DNA of 64,000 nucleotides from Bacteroidota bacterium (GTDB lineage Bacteria; Bacteroidota; Bacteroidia; UKL13-3): NCBI GenBank assembly GCA_030680835.1, contig JAUXUD010000032.1, positions 24,860 to 88,859 of the forward strand, read 5' to 3'. Shown piece by piece: positions 1 to 8,544 of this stretch (position 1 is its first letter; each line of letters starts with the position of its first letter). The notes under the pieces were generated by a model. It saw only the letters and a program-made list of their open reading frames with translations, ran no database searches and was not told where the DNA came from. The position numbers and the translations under genes were made by a program.

Positions 1-1
1 G

Positions 2-1159
2 GACCAAACCATTAGTGGCTCGGGAGGTTCGCGTGCGGGTTTGCCGGTTCAGTTTATTTTGCAGAACCAGGATTTTAAAAAAATTGAAAGTCAGTTGCCC
101 AAATTTTTAGAGGAAGCAAACAAGAGTCCGGTATTTCAGGGAGTTGATGTAAACCTTAAATTTAACAGACCCGAACTGGTAGTTAACTTTGACCGCGAGA
201 AAGCGAAAAACCTGGGCGTCTCGGTTCAGGCCGTAGCACAAACTTTGCAATTTGCATACGGCGGCGTGCGCTACGGATATTTTACCAAACAGGGCAAACA
301 ATACCAGATTATTGGTCAGGTGAACCGGCAAAACCGCGATGAACCCATAGATTTAAAATCGCTTTATGTGCGAAATGACAGAGGAGAATTAATTCAGTTG
401 GATAATATCATTAACACAACAGAAGAAAGCAGTCCGCCACAGTTATACCATTATAACCGTTATAAAGCTGCTACCGTTACTGCAGGATTGGCACCCGGCA
501 AAACTATTGGTGATGGTATTAAGGAAATGCAAAAAATTAGTGAAAAAGTTTTGGACGATTCGTTTACCACCGGCTTAAGCGGACCTTCACGGGATTTCGC
601 AGAAAGTTCATCAAATACCCTGTTTGCATTTGTGCTTGCATTGGTACTTATATATCTGGTGTTGGCAGCGCAATTTGAAAGTTTTGTTGACCCGATTATT
701 ATTATGATAACGGTTCCTATGGCTTTGGCCGGAGCTTTAATTTCGCTCTGGTATTTTAACCAGACTTTAAATATTTTTAGTCAGATTGGTATTATTGTAT
801 TACTGGGTTTGGTAACAAAAAACGGAATATTGATTGTGGAATTTGCCAACCAGAAACGAGCCGCAGGCTTGCCAAAATTGCAGGCTGTAAAAGAAGCAGC
901 GGTATCGCGATTACGTCCGATTATGATGACCAGTCTGGCAACCATTTTAGGTGCATTGCCTATTGCGCTGGCACTGGGAGCAGGCGCCAAAAGCAGGGTT
1001 TCGATGGGTATTGTAATTATTGGCGGTTTGCTGTTCTCGGGTTTTTTAACCTTGTATGTTATACCGGTTGTTTACAATTTTATCTCGCGCAACAAAGGCC
1101 ATTTGCCCGGTGAAGATTTTGTTAAAGAAGAAGAAAAACAAAAAGAATTATCAAAATGA
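2..1159 (+). CDS. RND-family efflux transporter, C-terminal part (5' truncated by window)
   Basis: This is the C-terminal third of an AcrB/MexB-type resistance-nodulation-division pump, which exports drugs or other small molecules across the inner membrane using the proton gradient. The frame is open from base 2, so the listed TTG start at 41 is an artefact of the window edge and the gene begins upstream. The first part is periplasmic porter domain. From about residue 205 (ORF numbering) come the last membrane helices, with the conserved LVTKNGILIVEFANQ stretch and a hydrophobic C-terminal helix ending in YVIPVVYNF. The stop overlaps the ATG of the next gene as ATGA, which indicates an operon with the outer-membrane channel. 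A periplasmic adaptor is presumably upstream of the window. The substrate cannot be told from sequence. Confidence 0.95.
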   Translation, partial: DQTISGSGGSRAGLPVQFILQNQDFKKIESQLPKFLEEANKSPVFQGVDVNLKFNRPELVVNFDREKAKNLGVSVQAVAQTLQFAYGGVRYGYFTKQGKQYQIIGQVNRQNRDEPIDLKSLYVRNDRGELIQLDNIINTTEESSPPQLYHYNRYKAATVTAGLAPGKTIGDGIKEMQKISEKVLDDSFTTGLSGPSRDFAESSSNTLFAFVLALVLIYLVLAAQFESFVDPIIIMITVPMALAGALISLWYFNQTLNIFSQIGIIVLLGLVTKNGILIVEFANQKRAAGLPKLQAVKEAAVSRLRPIMMTSLATILGALPIALALGAGAKSRVSMGIVIIGGLLFSGFLTLYVIPVVYNFISRNKGHLPGEDFVKEEEKQKELSK

Positions 1160-2457
1160 ACCGAATTAAATTTATCATACTGCTTACATTCTTTCAACTC
1201 AATATTGAAGCTCAAACTTTATTAAAGCTGCAGGACGTTTATGAAATTGCCCTGCAAAATAATTTCGCCATACGTATTGCAAAAAACGATGCCGAAACCG
1301 GTAAAAACAATAATGTAACAGGCAATGCCGGAATGTTGCCGGTTGTTACCGGGACCCTTAACCAGGACAACCAGGTAACAGATACCAAACAAAAATTTTT
1401 AAACGGGGCAGAGAACAACCGCACAGGCGCAAAAAGCAATAATTTTAATGCAAATGTGGAACTGGGCTGGACCATTTTCAACGGCATGAAAATGTTTGTA
1501 ACAAAAGAAAAATTAAGCGAACTCGAAGCCATCGGAAACCTGAGATTGCGCCAGCAGGTAGAACTTGTATTATCAAGAGTTGCCAAAAGTTATTACGATG
1601 TAGTTTTGTGCAAGCAGCAACTTAAATCATCCAAAGAATTTATAGATATCAGCGAAAAGCGTTTGAAGGTAGCCGAAGCAAAAGTACTGTCGGGCAAGAG
1701 TGCAAAATCGGAAGTGCTATTGGCTCAGGTAAATTTAAACAGCGATAAAGGGGCTTATATGCGTTTGCAAACACAATACAAAAACAGCAAGCTCAACCTT
1801 TGTCAGTTAATGGCAAAAGAATTTACGTTTGATTATGAAGTGGAGGATTCTATAATTCCCAATGATCAGATAAAACTGGAAGCGGTGCGCAGCAGTGCTT
1901 TTGATAAAAACACCGGTTTACAAATAAGCAAGCTGAACCAAAAGGTAAACCATTTGCAGCTAAAAGAAATAAAAAGCGAACGTATGCCCACCCTGCAGTT
2001 AAAGACAGGATACATTTTCAGCAACCAAACCTCACAAGCCGGATTTCTGCAATCGTCGAACAACTCGGGCTATCATTACGGAGCGGGAGTAAGCATGAAT
2101 TTATTTAATGGTTTTGATGTAAACCGCAGGTTAAACAATGCGCAGTTACTTTATGCATCAAGCGAGTTATTGTACAAAGATTCATTAAGCAAACTCGAAA
2201 TGGCCGTGACACAGGCTTATAATAACTATGCCACAAATATTGAATTATTGCATTTCGAGCAAAGCAATTTAACGGTAGCCCAACAAAATTTTTCCATTGC
2301 CAGAGACCAAAACGATCAGGGCATGATCAGCAGCAACGATTTGCGCATAGCCCAGGTAAATTTGCTGCAAAATATAAACCGCCTTCTGCAGGCAGCGTAT
2401 GATGCGAAGCTGAGTGAAGTGGAGTTACAAAGGTTGAGTGGAGGGTTGGGGAGGTGA
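1156..2457 (+). CDS. TolC-family outer-membrane efflux channel
   Basis: This is an outer membrane factor that forms the exit duct for the RND pump encoded just upstream. The protein is 433 residues, close to the usual TolC-family length. It starts with a signal peptide (MNRIKFIILLTFFQLNIEAQ) followed by the typical opening LLKLQDVYEIALQNN. The body shows the two-fold repeat of long helical segments with an N-rich FN(A/G) barrel signature (GWTIFNG near residue 110 and NLFNGFDVNRR near 315). The start codon lies inside the stop of the transporter gene (ATGA), so translation is probably coupled. Nothing follows in the same direction for 2.5 kb, so this is the last gene of the operon. Confidence 0.93.
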   Translation: MNRIKFIILLTFFQLNIEAQTLLKLQDVYEIALQNNFAIRIAKNDAETGKNNNVTGNAGMLPVVTGTLNQDNQVTDTKQKFLNGAENNRTGAKSNNFNANVELGWTIFNGMKMFVTKEKLSELEAIGNLRLRQQVELVLSRVAKSYYDVVLCKQQLKSSKEFIDISEKRLKVAEAKVLSGKSAKSEVLLAQVNLNSDKGAYMRLQTQYKNSKLNLCQLMAKEFTFDYEVEDSIIPNDQIKLEAVRSSAFDKNTGLQISKLNQKVNHLQLKEIKSERMPTLQLKTGYIFSNQTSQAGFLQSSNNSGYHYGAGVSMNLFNGFDVNRRLNNAQLLYASSELLYKDSLSKLEMAVTQAYNNYATNIELLHFEQSNLTVAQQNFSIARDQNDQGMISSNDLRIAQVNLLQNINRLLQAAYDAKLSEVELQRLSGGLGR

Positions 2458-2502
2458 AGAGTGTAGGAGTGTAGGAGGGTAGGAAGGGAGGAGAGAAAAA
2501 TT

Positions 2503-2592
2503 TACGAATTACGAGTTACGAATTACGAATTACGATGTACAATGTACGATGTACAATTGTATGATGTACAATGTACGTGTATGATATACAAT
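2503..2592. repeat. short-period tandem repeat (ACGAATT / TGTACAATGTACGA type)
   Basis: Run of ACGAATTACGA units passing into TGTACAATGTACGATGTACA units directly after the efflux operon. Related tracts occur at 2908-2964, 28417-28518 and 53741-53812, always between genes. The units are internally self-complementary (GTAC), so the strand is ambiguous. No coding sense is apparent. Confidence 0.85.
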
Positions 2593-2625
2593 GTGGGATC
2601 AATATCGACATTAAGTTTTTTTAAA

Positions 2626-2844
2626 CCACGTCAGTGGTGGCATCTCAGTAGCCCCCAGTTTTAACTGGGGGTTAAATGCCAATATAAATTTTTCCGGCGC
2701 GGCTACGCAAGGTTTGTGGGAAATGGATTTGATGGCCGCGCAATCACAGTTAATTGCGCGGCGAGTGATTTGTTGTTCCAAGTAATTTTTGGGAGCCGCG
2801 CTTTTTTGATTTTGTGCATTTCATCCACGAGCTAAAGCACGTGG
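2626..2844. repeat. cluster of REP-like palindromes
   Basis: Four inverted repeats lie within about 220 bases: CCACGTCAGTGG (2626-2637); the perfect CCCCCAGTT/AACTGGGGG (2652-2671); GCCGCGCAAT/ATTGCGCGGC with an 8-base loop (2735-2762); and CCACGAGCTAAAGCACGTGG (2825-2844). Palindromes of the last kind are commonly spread through Bacteroidota genomes and, by family knowledge, are often linked to REP-associated tyrosine transposases. No transposase is encoded here. Between 2458 and 3254 I see no gene. Confidence 0.75.
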
Positions 2845-2907
2845 CAATTAAAACCAATTGGAAGGAAAATAGAGTTTCAATTTAACAAACGAATTCAGTT
2901 GCGATTT

Positions 2908-2964
2908 ATCATGTACAATGTACAATGTACGATATTCAATGTACAATGTACGATGTACAATGTG
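2908..2964. repeat. GTACAATGTACGATGTAC tandem repeat
   Basis: About six degenerate copies of a 9-10-base unit alternating between TGTACAA and TGTACGA. It is the same sequence family as 2503-2592. The short ORFs called here on both strands (2895-3197, 2899-3117, 2936-3178) simply translate the repeat. Confidence 0.85.
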
Positions 2965-2982
2965 ATGATAATGGTTGATGGT

Positions 2983-3150
2983 AGGGGCGAATTGCATTCG
3001 CCCTGTTTGGTGTTACGCGATGATTGGGATGGATATACAATGCACGACGCGATGATAATGATTGGCAATGGGTGGCAGGGGCGAATTGCATTCGCCTTGT
3101 TTGGTGTTGCACGATGATTGGTATGGATGTGCGATTTGATAATAAATGAT
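2983..3150. repeat. two-copy direct repeat with GGCGAAT/ATTCGCC palindrome
   Basis: A block beginning AGGGGCGAATTGCATTCGCC and continuing through TGTTTGGTGTT to GATGATTGG occurs at 2983 and again at 3077, a 94-base period. Each copy carries the inverted repeat GGCGAAT-TGC-ATTCGCC. The copies differ at only a few positions over the first 48 bases. Confidence 0.85.
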
Positions 3151-3186
3151 TTTTGTTGAATGTTGGGGCGGCAATCATGAATAATA

Positions 3187-3224
3187 AAAAACGGCATTCA
3201 ACAAATTTGCCGGATGCCGTTTTT
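3187..3224 (-). terminator. rho-independent terminator
   Basis: Perfect 11-base stem AAAAACGGCAT/ATGCCGTTTTT with a 16-base loop, located 30 bases past the stop of the minus-strand gene at 3255-3965. The A/T tracts make it usable in both directions. Confidence 0.8.
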
Positions 3225-3254
3225 CGATTTGGGAAATGATGGGAAATTAGCCTT

Positions 3255-3965
3255 TTAAGCTACCTGTTTCAATCCCAGAATTTCGAGGAGGTGCGGGTTA
3301 TCTTTGAGGGCGATTCTCGCTATGTCAATATAATCATCGCTCCAGAGAGCCAATTCATCGAGGGCTTTATCGCGGTTTCGGGTGGCGGTCTGGGCTTCAC
3401 CGGTTTCTTTTTGTTGTTTGGATATAGCGGTGTCTACTAATTTCAATTTATCATATGCAAGATTAAGGATGGCTTCTGTTTGACCAAATTTAGCCATGCC
3501 CGCTTTAAGTTCGGTTCTTTCCAAAATGTTTTTATAAAAAGTTTTGGCCTGACTGAGCCAGCCCGAAATAGTTTGCTTACGCGAACCGGAAGCATTTATT
3601 TCAGCCAGGATGCCCCTTTCCTTTTTAAAGGCTACGCGTGCAACTCCCAAATGTTTTAGGTAAATGTCTTTGGCAAGAGCTATTTTAAGGTGCAGGTCAT
3701 CAGTTGCGCGGTACTGGTCGCCATACTCTCTTACCTGTGTTTGATGCTTATCTACCGCATGGGTAAGTAAGTCGGTTCCAACTGCCATTTCAGTCGGACT
3801 ATATCCGAATGCCAAAAGCGCGGGGGCAATCTCAGCATGACTGCTGTTGTTAATGGCGATGCTTAAACCGAGCAGGTATGCATCAATTGTTTTGTAATCG
3901 CTACCTGAATTGGGATCTTGATCCGGGCCAGGAGTAGGGTTGGTGTTTGGTGTTTGATTTTCCAT
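3255..3965 (-). CDS. hypothetical helical protein
   Basis: I do not recognise a named family. The start is placed at MENQTPNTNPTPGPDQ rather than at the longer ORF start, because the extra 28 residues are hydrophobic, lie in AT-rich leader sequence, and precede an obviously disordered Pro/Asn/Asp-rich N-terminus (residues 1-22). The remaining roughly 210 residues are predicted all-helical and soluble, with no signal peptide or membrane segment. The central AKTFYKNILERTELKAGMA and C-terminal DEFALW-like stretches look like a compact helical domain. A strong terminator follows. The gene stands alone between two repeat-rich regions, which fits an accessory gene. Confidence 0.7.
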   Translation of the reverse strand: MENQTPNTNPTPGPDQDPNSGSDYKTIDAYLLGLSIAINNSSHAEIAPALLAFGYSPTEMAVGTDLLTHAVDKHQTQVREYGDQYRATDDLHLKIALAKDIYLKHLGVARVAFKKERGILAEINASGSRKQTISGWLSQAKTFYKNILERTELKAGMAKFGQTEAILNLAYDKLKLVDTAISKQQKETGEAQTATRNRDKALDELALWSDDYIDIARIALKDNPHLLEILGLKQVA

Positions 3966-4262
3966 AATTTGTTTGATTAAGCTATCGTTATTTTGTTTGA
4001 TAACAAGAGCAATATAGCATGTGAATGGTAGAAAATAGCATTTAAACAAAATATAAGGTATATTTTAAGGATTACATTAAGCAGAGCTAATTTATTCATT
4101 AATATTGAATTAAAAACAGTGTAAAATACTGCATGAAGTGTGAATTTCTGAATTTTAAGAGAGCCGGGGCAAGCAAAAGAGTGTTATAAATTTGTTGAAG
4201 AGATTCATTAGCACGGAGAAAGCGTGCACAACGAAATAAAAACGGCATACCAACAAAAAAAA

Positions 4263-4772
4263 TGGCATTCCACCTGCTCATGACACAGTTTTTCTTTACA
4301 AGATGCCCTATCTGAGAACAGGGGAATGATTTAATTTTTACATGATGCCACGTTTGTGAGCTGCAGATTGCTATTATTTTTACCTGTGCCGCAACTGCGT
4401 TGCCATGGATGCCGTAATTTTTGCCCCATACCACGTAAGTGATGAACCGTATGAAATAATTTTTGCCCCATGCCATTTGATGGATGCTTTGGATGAGATA
4501 ATTTTTGAATTTTGTCGCATGTCTGCTGGCCCGGATGAGATCGTTTTTGAATTTTGCCACGTGACTAATGCTTGGCAAGAGATAGTTTTTGAATTTTGCC
4601 GCATGATTGATGCTTGGGAAGAGATAATTTTTGAATTTTGTCGCATGACTGCTGCCATGAAAGAGATAATTTTTTAAAAATGCTATTTGATAGGGGTATG
4701 GTAAGAAATAAATTTTATAAAATACCATTTGAAATAAGAGGCGAAAGAAATAAATTTTGAATTAGGCCATAA
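4263..4772. repeat. 42-bp tandem repeat array (about 12 degenerate units)
   Basis: The clearest block (about 4400-4677) has consecutive 42-base units of the form GAGATAATTTTTGAATTTTG followed by YCRCATG and about 15 variable bases. Because 42 is 14 codons, both strands stay open: the plus strand reads repeated EIIFEFCRM and the minus strand repeated KFKNYLxxSIxHA. Degenerate units with the same spacing extend on both sides, including two AAGAAATAAATTTT units exactly 42 bases apart near 4710-4760. There is no convincing start, signal or conserved protein character, so I treat it as a minisatellite rather than a gene. Confidence 0.8.
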
Positions 4773-4988
4773 TTATAAAAAATGATTAGGTTTGAATAAG
4801 AAAATATGCTCTAAAACATTCCTAAAGCCAACGATATCTGATGGCTTAATGAAATGGTTCGAGGGGTACATATAATGAAGTTAACAGCAAGTTTTAAGTC
4901 GGTTCAATAATCTTGTGAAATCTTATAGTGAAAGCAAGTAGAGATATAAATTTAATAATAATTATATATTTGATTAAACAAAAACAAA

Positions 4989-5894
4989 ATGCAAGTTGAA
5001 TCTGCTAAAATGTATTTACAAGGCTTTGTACTTAAAGAACAAGATGTTCGTCGGCTTCACGATGTGATTTCTGAACAGCTTAAAAAAGTAAATAGCAACT
5101 CTATATCTTTTAAATACAATATAAAATATGCAAACGGCGCAATAGCTGAAAGTATGGATTTTGAAGAATTATTTCTTGCTGATAATTCCGGATCCTCAGC
5201 TATTGTAAGACTTCAATTAACGGGTATCTGCCAAAAAGATTCGAATGAAAGTCGTATAAATGTCGAATTTCGCAATGTAGACTCTTTTAATGAGGACACT
5301 AATATTCCTATTCGCCACACAATTTTAGGGCAAGATAGGGATTGGGTTTTTATTACTTCGTCATTAATTGAGGAAAGAATTCAAAAAACTAAGAGACTCT
5401 CATTTAATCATATTGGTCAAAAAGGTTTCGGCCGTGTCTTTCTAAGACTTATACTTCCAATGTTAATTCCATTCATTTTTTTACTCCCGCTTCTATTTTC
5501 TATAAATGACGTTAGTACGGTAAAGCAAGAAAAGCTTGCTCAAATCCAAGGAATTGAAAAAAAATGGCGGCAGGCCAAGTATAAAGATCAAATGGAGATG
5601 CTTTTGGATTTAGAAAAGTATAAAGTTGAATCAGACCAAACCTTGAAACCACCTAAACCTTATGGTGGATTACCAATTGGAAAGTGGATAATATTTGGTT
5701 TGCTCATTTTAGTAGCACTAACGTGGTTCTTATTTAAGTATTATTTAGTTTATAATTTCTGTTGGGGAGAATACCTAGAGGAATTTAAGCGCAAGGAGAA
5801 TATTCGAAAGCTTGTATTTAGCGTTATCATTGGCACAGTTTTACTTGGTATTGTTGTCAATTTAATCTCCAGTTATGTTTGGGAACGAATGTGA
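4989..5894 (+). CDS. hypothetical membrane protein, 3 predicted helices
   Basis: Not recognised as a named family. The 301-residue protein has a soluble N-terminal domain (about 1-145) with mixed strands, rich in charged residues. Three hydrophobic segments follow: about 147-170 (LRLILPMLIPFIFLLPLLFSI), 229-252 (IIFGLLILVALTWFLFKYY) and 273-294 (VFSVIIGTVLLGIVVNLIS). A charged, probably coiled segment of about 55 residues with repeated Lys/Glu lies between the first two helices. There is no signal peptide, so the N-terminal domain is likely cytoplasmic. The gene is isolated, with about 1 kb of repeat DNA upstream and an attC-like site about 250 bases downstream. Confidence 0.75.
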   Translation: MQVESAKMYLQGFVLKEQDVRRLHDVISEQLKKVNSNSISFKYNIKYANGAIAESMDFEELFLADNSGSSAIVRLQLTGICQKDSNESRINVEFRNVDSFNEDTNIPIRHTILGQDRDWVFITSSLIEERIQKTKRLSFNHIGQKGFGRVFLRLILPMLIPFIFLLPLLFSINDVSTVKQEKLAQIQGIEKKWRQAKYKDQMEMLLDLEKYKVESDQTLKPPKPYGGLPIGKWIIFGLLILVALTWFLFKYYLVYNFCWGEYLEEFKRKENIRKLVFSVIIGTVLLGIVVNLISSYVWERM

Positions 5895-6137
5895 TTTTTA
5901 AATAAACATTCTTATATTCAAATTTAAGGGTACATATGACGAAACGACTATGAACCACTTAAATTGGGCATTCGATATAATTGGAAAATAGATAGCTAAA
6001 ATCATGAATTAAGACTTGACTTGCGTATTCACTTAGTGAGTTGCACCATGGGAGGTCAAAAATTAATTTGAATTGACTGAATCTGCTTGACATTCATTGT
6101 TCCAACATTGTTGCGTTGTGCGGCCAACTGATAACGC

Positions 6138-6248
6138 TTTGCAATTGCTATGGCCGCTTTTGAGGTAATTTGGCAATATAGTTTACGTAGCTTATATTCG
6201 TTTCGCGGGACAATGACTTGACACCAGGGCAACCACAGCAGTTGCAAA
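6138..6248 (+). other. attC-like imperfect inverted repeat, site A
   Basis: Left arm TTTGCAATTGCTATGG (6138-6153) pairs with right arm CCACAGCAGTTGCAAA (6233-6248), with two mismatches over 16 bases and 79 bases between the arms. TAACGC flanks the left arm and GAAAACGTCAGGC the right. Site B at 7330-7434 has the same arms and spacing. Length and architecture resemble integron attC sites, but the outer R-boxes match the consensus only loosely and no integrase is in the window. The rest of 5895-6680 holds a hairpin GTGAAAAAAC/GTTTTTCAC near 6262 and no recognisable gene. Confidence 0.4.
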
Positions 6249-6680
6249 GAAAACGTCAGGCTGTGAAAAAACTCCGTTTTTCACTTTAACTGGATAAAAT
6301 TCATTCTATAAAATTGTATAGGAAGCGATTTGCTCCGATATGAGAAAGGCAATTTTTTACGCTGCTAATTTTTGTTGAAGAAAAATAGTTCGTGTAATGG
6401 TGTTAAAAAAGGTCGATATAAAGCGTGCGCGAATCATTCCCTTAATAGAGGTCTTGCTCTATTGCTGTTAACGCACTAAAATTCATCAATCTTTTTTCGC
6501 ATTTATTTTCTATCTTAGCAGGACAAATTAACCATCCGTAGTCGGCAACAGCGCAAGGTCGCGAAACGTTAACGGTCATGCAATGGTGACCTTGAAAACA
6601 TCAAACTGAACCCATAAAACGAACAAAGACGGGGACGCTGAAAACCGAAAAGAGTAAGCACAAACAAAAAATTAAAAATC

Positions 6681-7262
6681 ATGCGACACTTTAACTCGAC
6701 AATTTTAATCGCAATCATAGTAACAATTTTTACTTTGACTTCTTGCAACCAGACAAACAAATCAGACGACAAGGACAAAGCTTTAACCGAGAAGGAAAAC
6801 GAGTTGCTAAAAAAAGAAAACGAACTTTTGAAGAAAGAGCAAGAGTTAAATAAAAAATCGACTAAGACGACAACAGACAACTCCAATGTTAAACAACAAC
6901 CAAGCAATTCAATTTCAAACAATCTTGATTTTCTAAAGAAACTAAATGGAAAATATCCATACGAAGTAAAGTTGTTTGACAATTCTATATTAAAGCAACG
7001 ACTTAAAAAACTTCTTGGTAACAGCAGGTATAATTTTCTAAAAGAAACTTGGGCTGTTGAAACACCAATGGAATTTGCTAACAACATTTTTGTTGCTTCA
7101 GGTTGTCAAGCACATAATTGTGGTTCTACAAATTTTATTATTGTAGTTGATTTAACTAATAATGTAATGTATGCAGGTATAAGAGAAGAAGATAAAGTTA
7201 AAACATATTCGGAAGACGGAAGTAATTCGCCAAAAGTAAATGAGTGGGAAAATGAAAACTGA
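6681..7262 (+). CDS. lipoprotein with Ivy-like (lysozyme-inhibitor-like) C-terminal domain
   Basis: The 193-residue product has a lipoprotein signal ending in the lipobox LTSC at residue 22, so it should be lipid-anchored in the envelope. Residues 34-62 form a charged heptad run (EKENELLKKENELLKKEQEL), a likely coiled-coil stalk. A Ser/Asn linker follows, then a C-terminal domain with SGCQAHNCGS followed by strand-forming residues (FIIVVDLTNNVMYAGI). This matches the CKPHDC loop pattern of Ivy-family inhibitors of vertebrate-type lysozyme, with Ala replacing Pro. Function as a lysozyme inhibitor is inferred from that motif only. The gene sits alone between two attC-like sites, like a single-gene cassette. 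Confidence 0.7.
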   Translation: MRHFNSTILIAIIVTIFTLTSCNQTNKSDDKDKALTEKENELLKKENELLKKEQELNKKSTKTTTDNSNVKQQPSNSISNNLDFLKKLNGKYPYEVKLFDNSILKQRLKKLLGNSRYNFLKETWAVETPMEFANNIFVASGCQAHNCGSTNFIIVVDLTNNVMYAGIREEDKVKTYSEDGSNSPKVNEWENEN

Positions 7263-7329
7263 TATTATATCTTCATGGGACAGAAAAGCACGAACTGTTA
7301 ACAGCACATTTGCAATAGGCAGTAACACT

Positions 7330-7434
7330 GGGCAATTGCTATGGCTTTTGAAGTTAAAAATGATACATTTGTTTCACTAATGGGTTCTGCTAAACTGATA
7401 ATTTTGTGGCTTTGATACGCCACAGCAGTTGCCC
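7330..7434 (+). other. attC-like imperfect inverted repeat, site B
   Basis: Left arm GGGCAATTGCTATGGC (7330-7345) and right arm GCCACAGCAGTTGCCC (7419-7434) pair with two mismatches and are 73 bases apart. Outer complementary bases GCAGTAAC (left) and GTTACCGC (right) add a second stem, giving the two-box architecture of an attC site. Both arms are nearly identical to site A while the central 70-80 bases differ, except for TTTTGARGT next to the left arm. Confidence 0.45.
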
Positions 7435-7501
7435 AGAAAACGTTACCGCAATGCCGAGCGGACTTGTTAGCAGTCGCAGTAATCAAAAACATCATAATAT
7501 T

Positions 7502-8098
7502 ATGAAACACTTGATAACCATTTTACTCTGTATGACTTTGCTTTTACGATATTCCAATCTTATTTATGGACAAGACACAATTGGAACCCGGCTTACGTTA
7601 CGCATTGGTTTAAAATTAAATCCAATAAGCTGTCTAGTTGGTGCGATTTCCGGGTCAACGGAAATTCTCATCTCTCGGAAAAGTTCCATTCAATTAGGAA
7701 TGCAATATTGGTCAGGTTTTATACCCATAGTTATGCTACATTCATTTACAAGAATAAATGGAATATCTGTTTCCTTTCGACACTATAATAATTCTAACAT
7801 AAGGAGAAGTGGGTACATTGAACCATTTGTACGATACAATAACTTGTGGGAAGTAAATCAGATTGGAACAGTGAACATATATTCTGTGGGAATTTTGCTA
7901 GGTAAACAATGGGTTTCAAAAAACAACCACTCCTTTGAACTTTTTGCAGGTCCGTATTACAGTAAACCATTTGCCTCTGGTTTTGATCCTCAGCAGGACG
8001 ATAGAATAGTTATTTCTAAAACAATAAACGAACTTGGACAAAACCCATACAATGGCATTTGGTTAAGAGCCGGAGTTACAATTGGTACATACTTTTAA
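7502..8098 (+). CDS. hypothetical secreted/outer-membrane protein
   Basis: Start chosen at MKHLITILLCMTLLLRYSN because it opens a clear signal peptide. The ORF-track start lies 96 bases upstream and would translate the attC-like site. The mature part (about 175 residues, beginning near GQDTIGTRLT) is rich in alternating hydrophobic/aromatic residues and glycine with aromatic ends. This pattern is typical of small outer-membrane beta-barrels or porin-like proteins: IQLGMQYWSGF, ELFAGPYYSKPF and a C-terminal LRAGVTIGTYF. I cannot assign a family. It follows site B directly, in the same direction as the upstream lipoprotein gene. Confidence 0.7.
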   Translation: MKHLITILLCMTLLLRYSNLIYGQDTIGTRLTLRIGLKLNPISCLVGAISGSTEILISRKSSIQLGMQYWSGFIPIVMLHSFTRINGISVSFRHYNNSNIRRSGYIEPFVRYNNLWEVNQIGTVNIYSVGILLGKQWVSKNNHSFELFAGPYYSKPFASGFDPQQDDRIVISKTINELGQNPYNGIWLRAGVTIGTYF

Positions 8099-8153
8099 CG
8101 AGAACAAAACACAGCTGTACCTTTAAACTGAATTTACACACCTTTTAACAGCT

Positions 8154-8230
8154 AGGGATTCCTTTAGTCCGAAGGACAAACCATGAACCCTGTGTTGAAC
8201 TGAACCCCGCTATCGTGTGGGGCTTTTCAT
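8154..8230 (+). repeat. hairpin/terminator repeat, copy 1
   Basis: Block running from GGGATTCC through GTCCGAAGGAC, CCATGAACCCTGTGTT and CCCCGCTATCGTGTGGGG to CTTTTC, 56 bases after the stop of the preceding gene. The last part is a terminator-like stem with a T-rich tail. A second copy is at 9131-9228. Confidence 0.7.
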
Positions 8231-8466
8231 CCTATGGTTTTTGTTTTATAAACCTTAGCTTTAGCGAAGGCATGTGTTGTGAGATTTGGGGGAGGTATTT
8301 GTTTTTTGAGAATTTGAAATTTGAATAATTCCTATTAATTCTCCCCTGTTTTGATGAAATGTTTGCTAAAGTTGAGCACAAACATCATTCGTTTTTACAT
8401 TTTCTTCAGCCAATGGTAATGCATGGCCATAAAATCTCTCTTATAAAAAACATCAACATCGATTTG

Positions 8467-8526
8467 TTTTTACCAATTATTATCGCAAGTTTTACCAATT
8501 GGAGTGTGGATAGTTTTTTTTACATT
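8467..8526 (+). repeat. dispersed repeat (CCAATTATTATCGCAAG type), copy 1
   Basis: The block CCAATTATTATCGCAAGTTT followed by TACCAA..GGA.TGTGGATAG and a run of T lies immediately before the chosen start of the next gene. It matches copies at 10381 and 11222 closely and one at 24623 more loosely, all upstream of gene starts. Confidence 0.75.
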
Positions 8527-8544
8527 CTGACGTCACTATCAATT

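Noticed and set aside
2895-3197. Three overlapping short ORFs (100, 72 and 80 residues)
   Set aside because: Encoded by GTACAATG repeats and the two-copy direct repeat, on both strands.
4393-4680. CRISPR-like look of the 42-bp array (conserved 27-base block, variable 15-base block)
   Set aside because: Variable parts are too short for spacers, the conserved block drifts from unit to unit and no cas gene is present.
4099-4728. 209-residue minus-strand ORF
   Set aside because: It translates the 42-bp minisatellite and flanking AT-rich DNA; no start, signal or protein-like conservation.
6056-6247. 63-residue minus-strand ORF similar to part of the ORF at 7298-7510
   Set aside because: The similarity (SKAIAIA) comes from the attC-like arms of sites A and B, not from a protein family.
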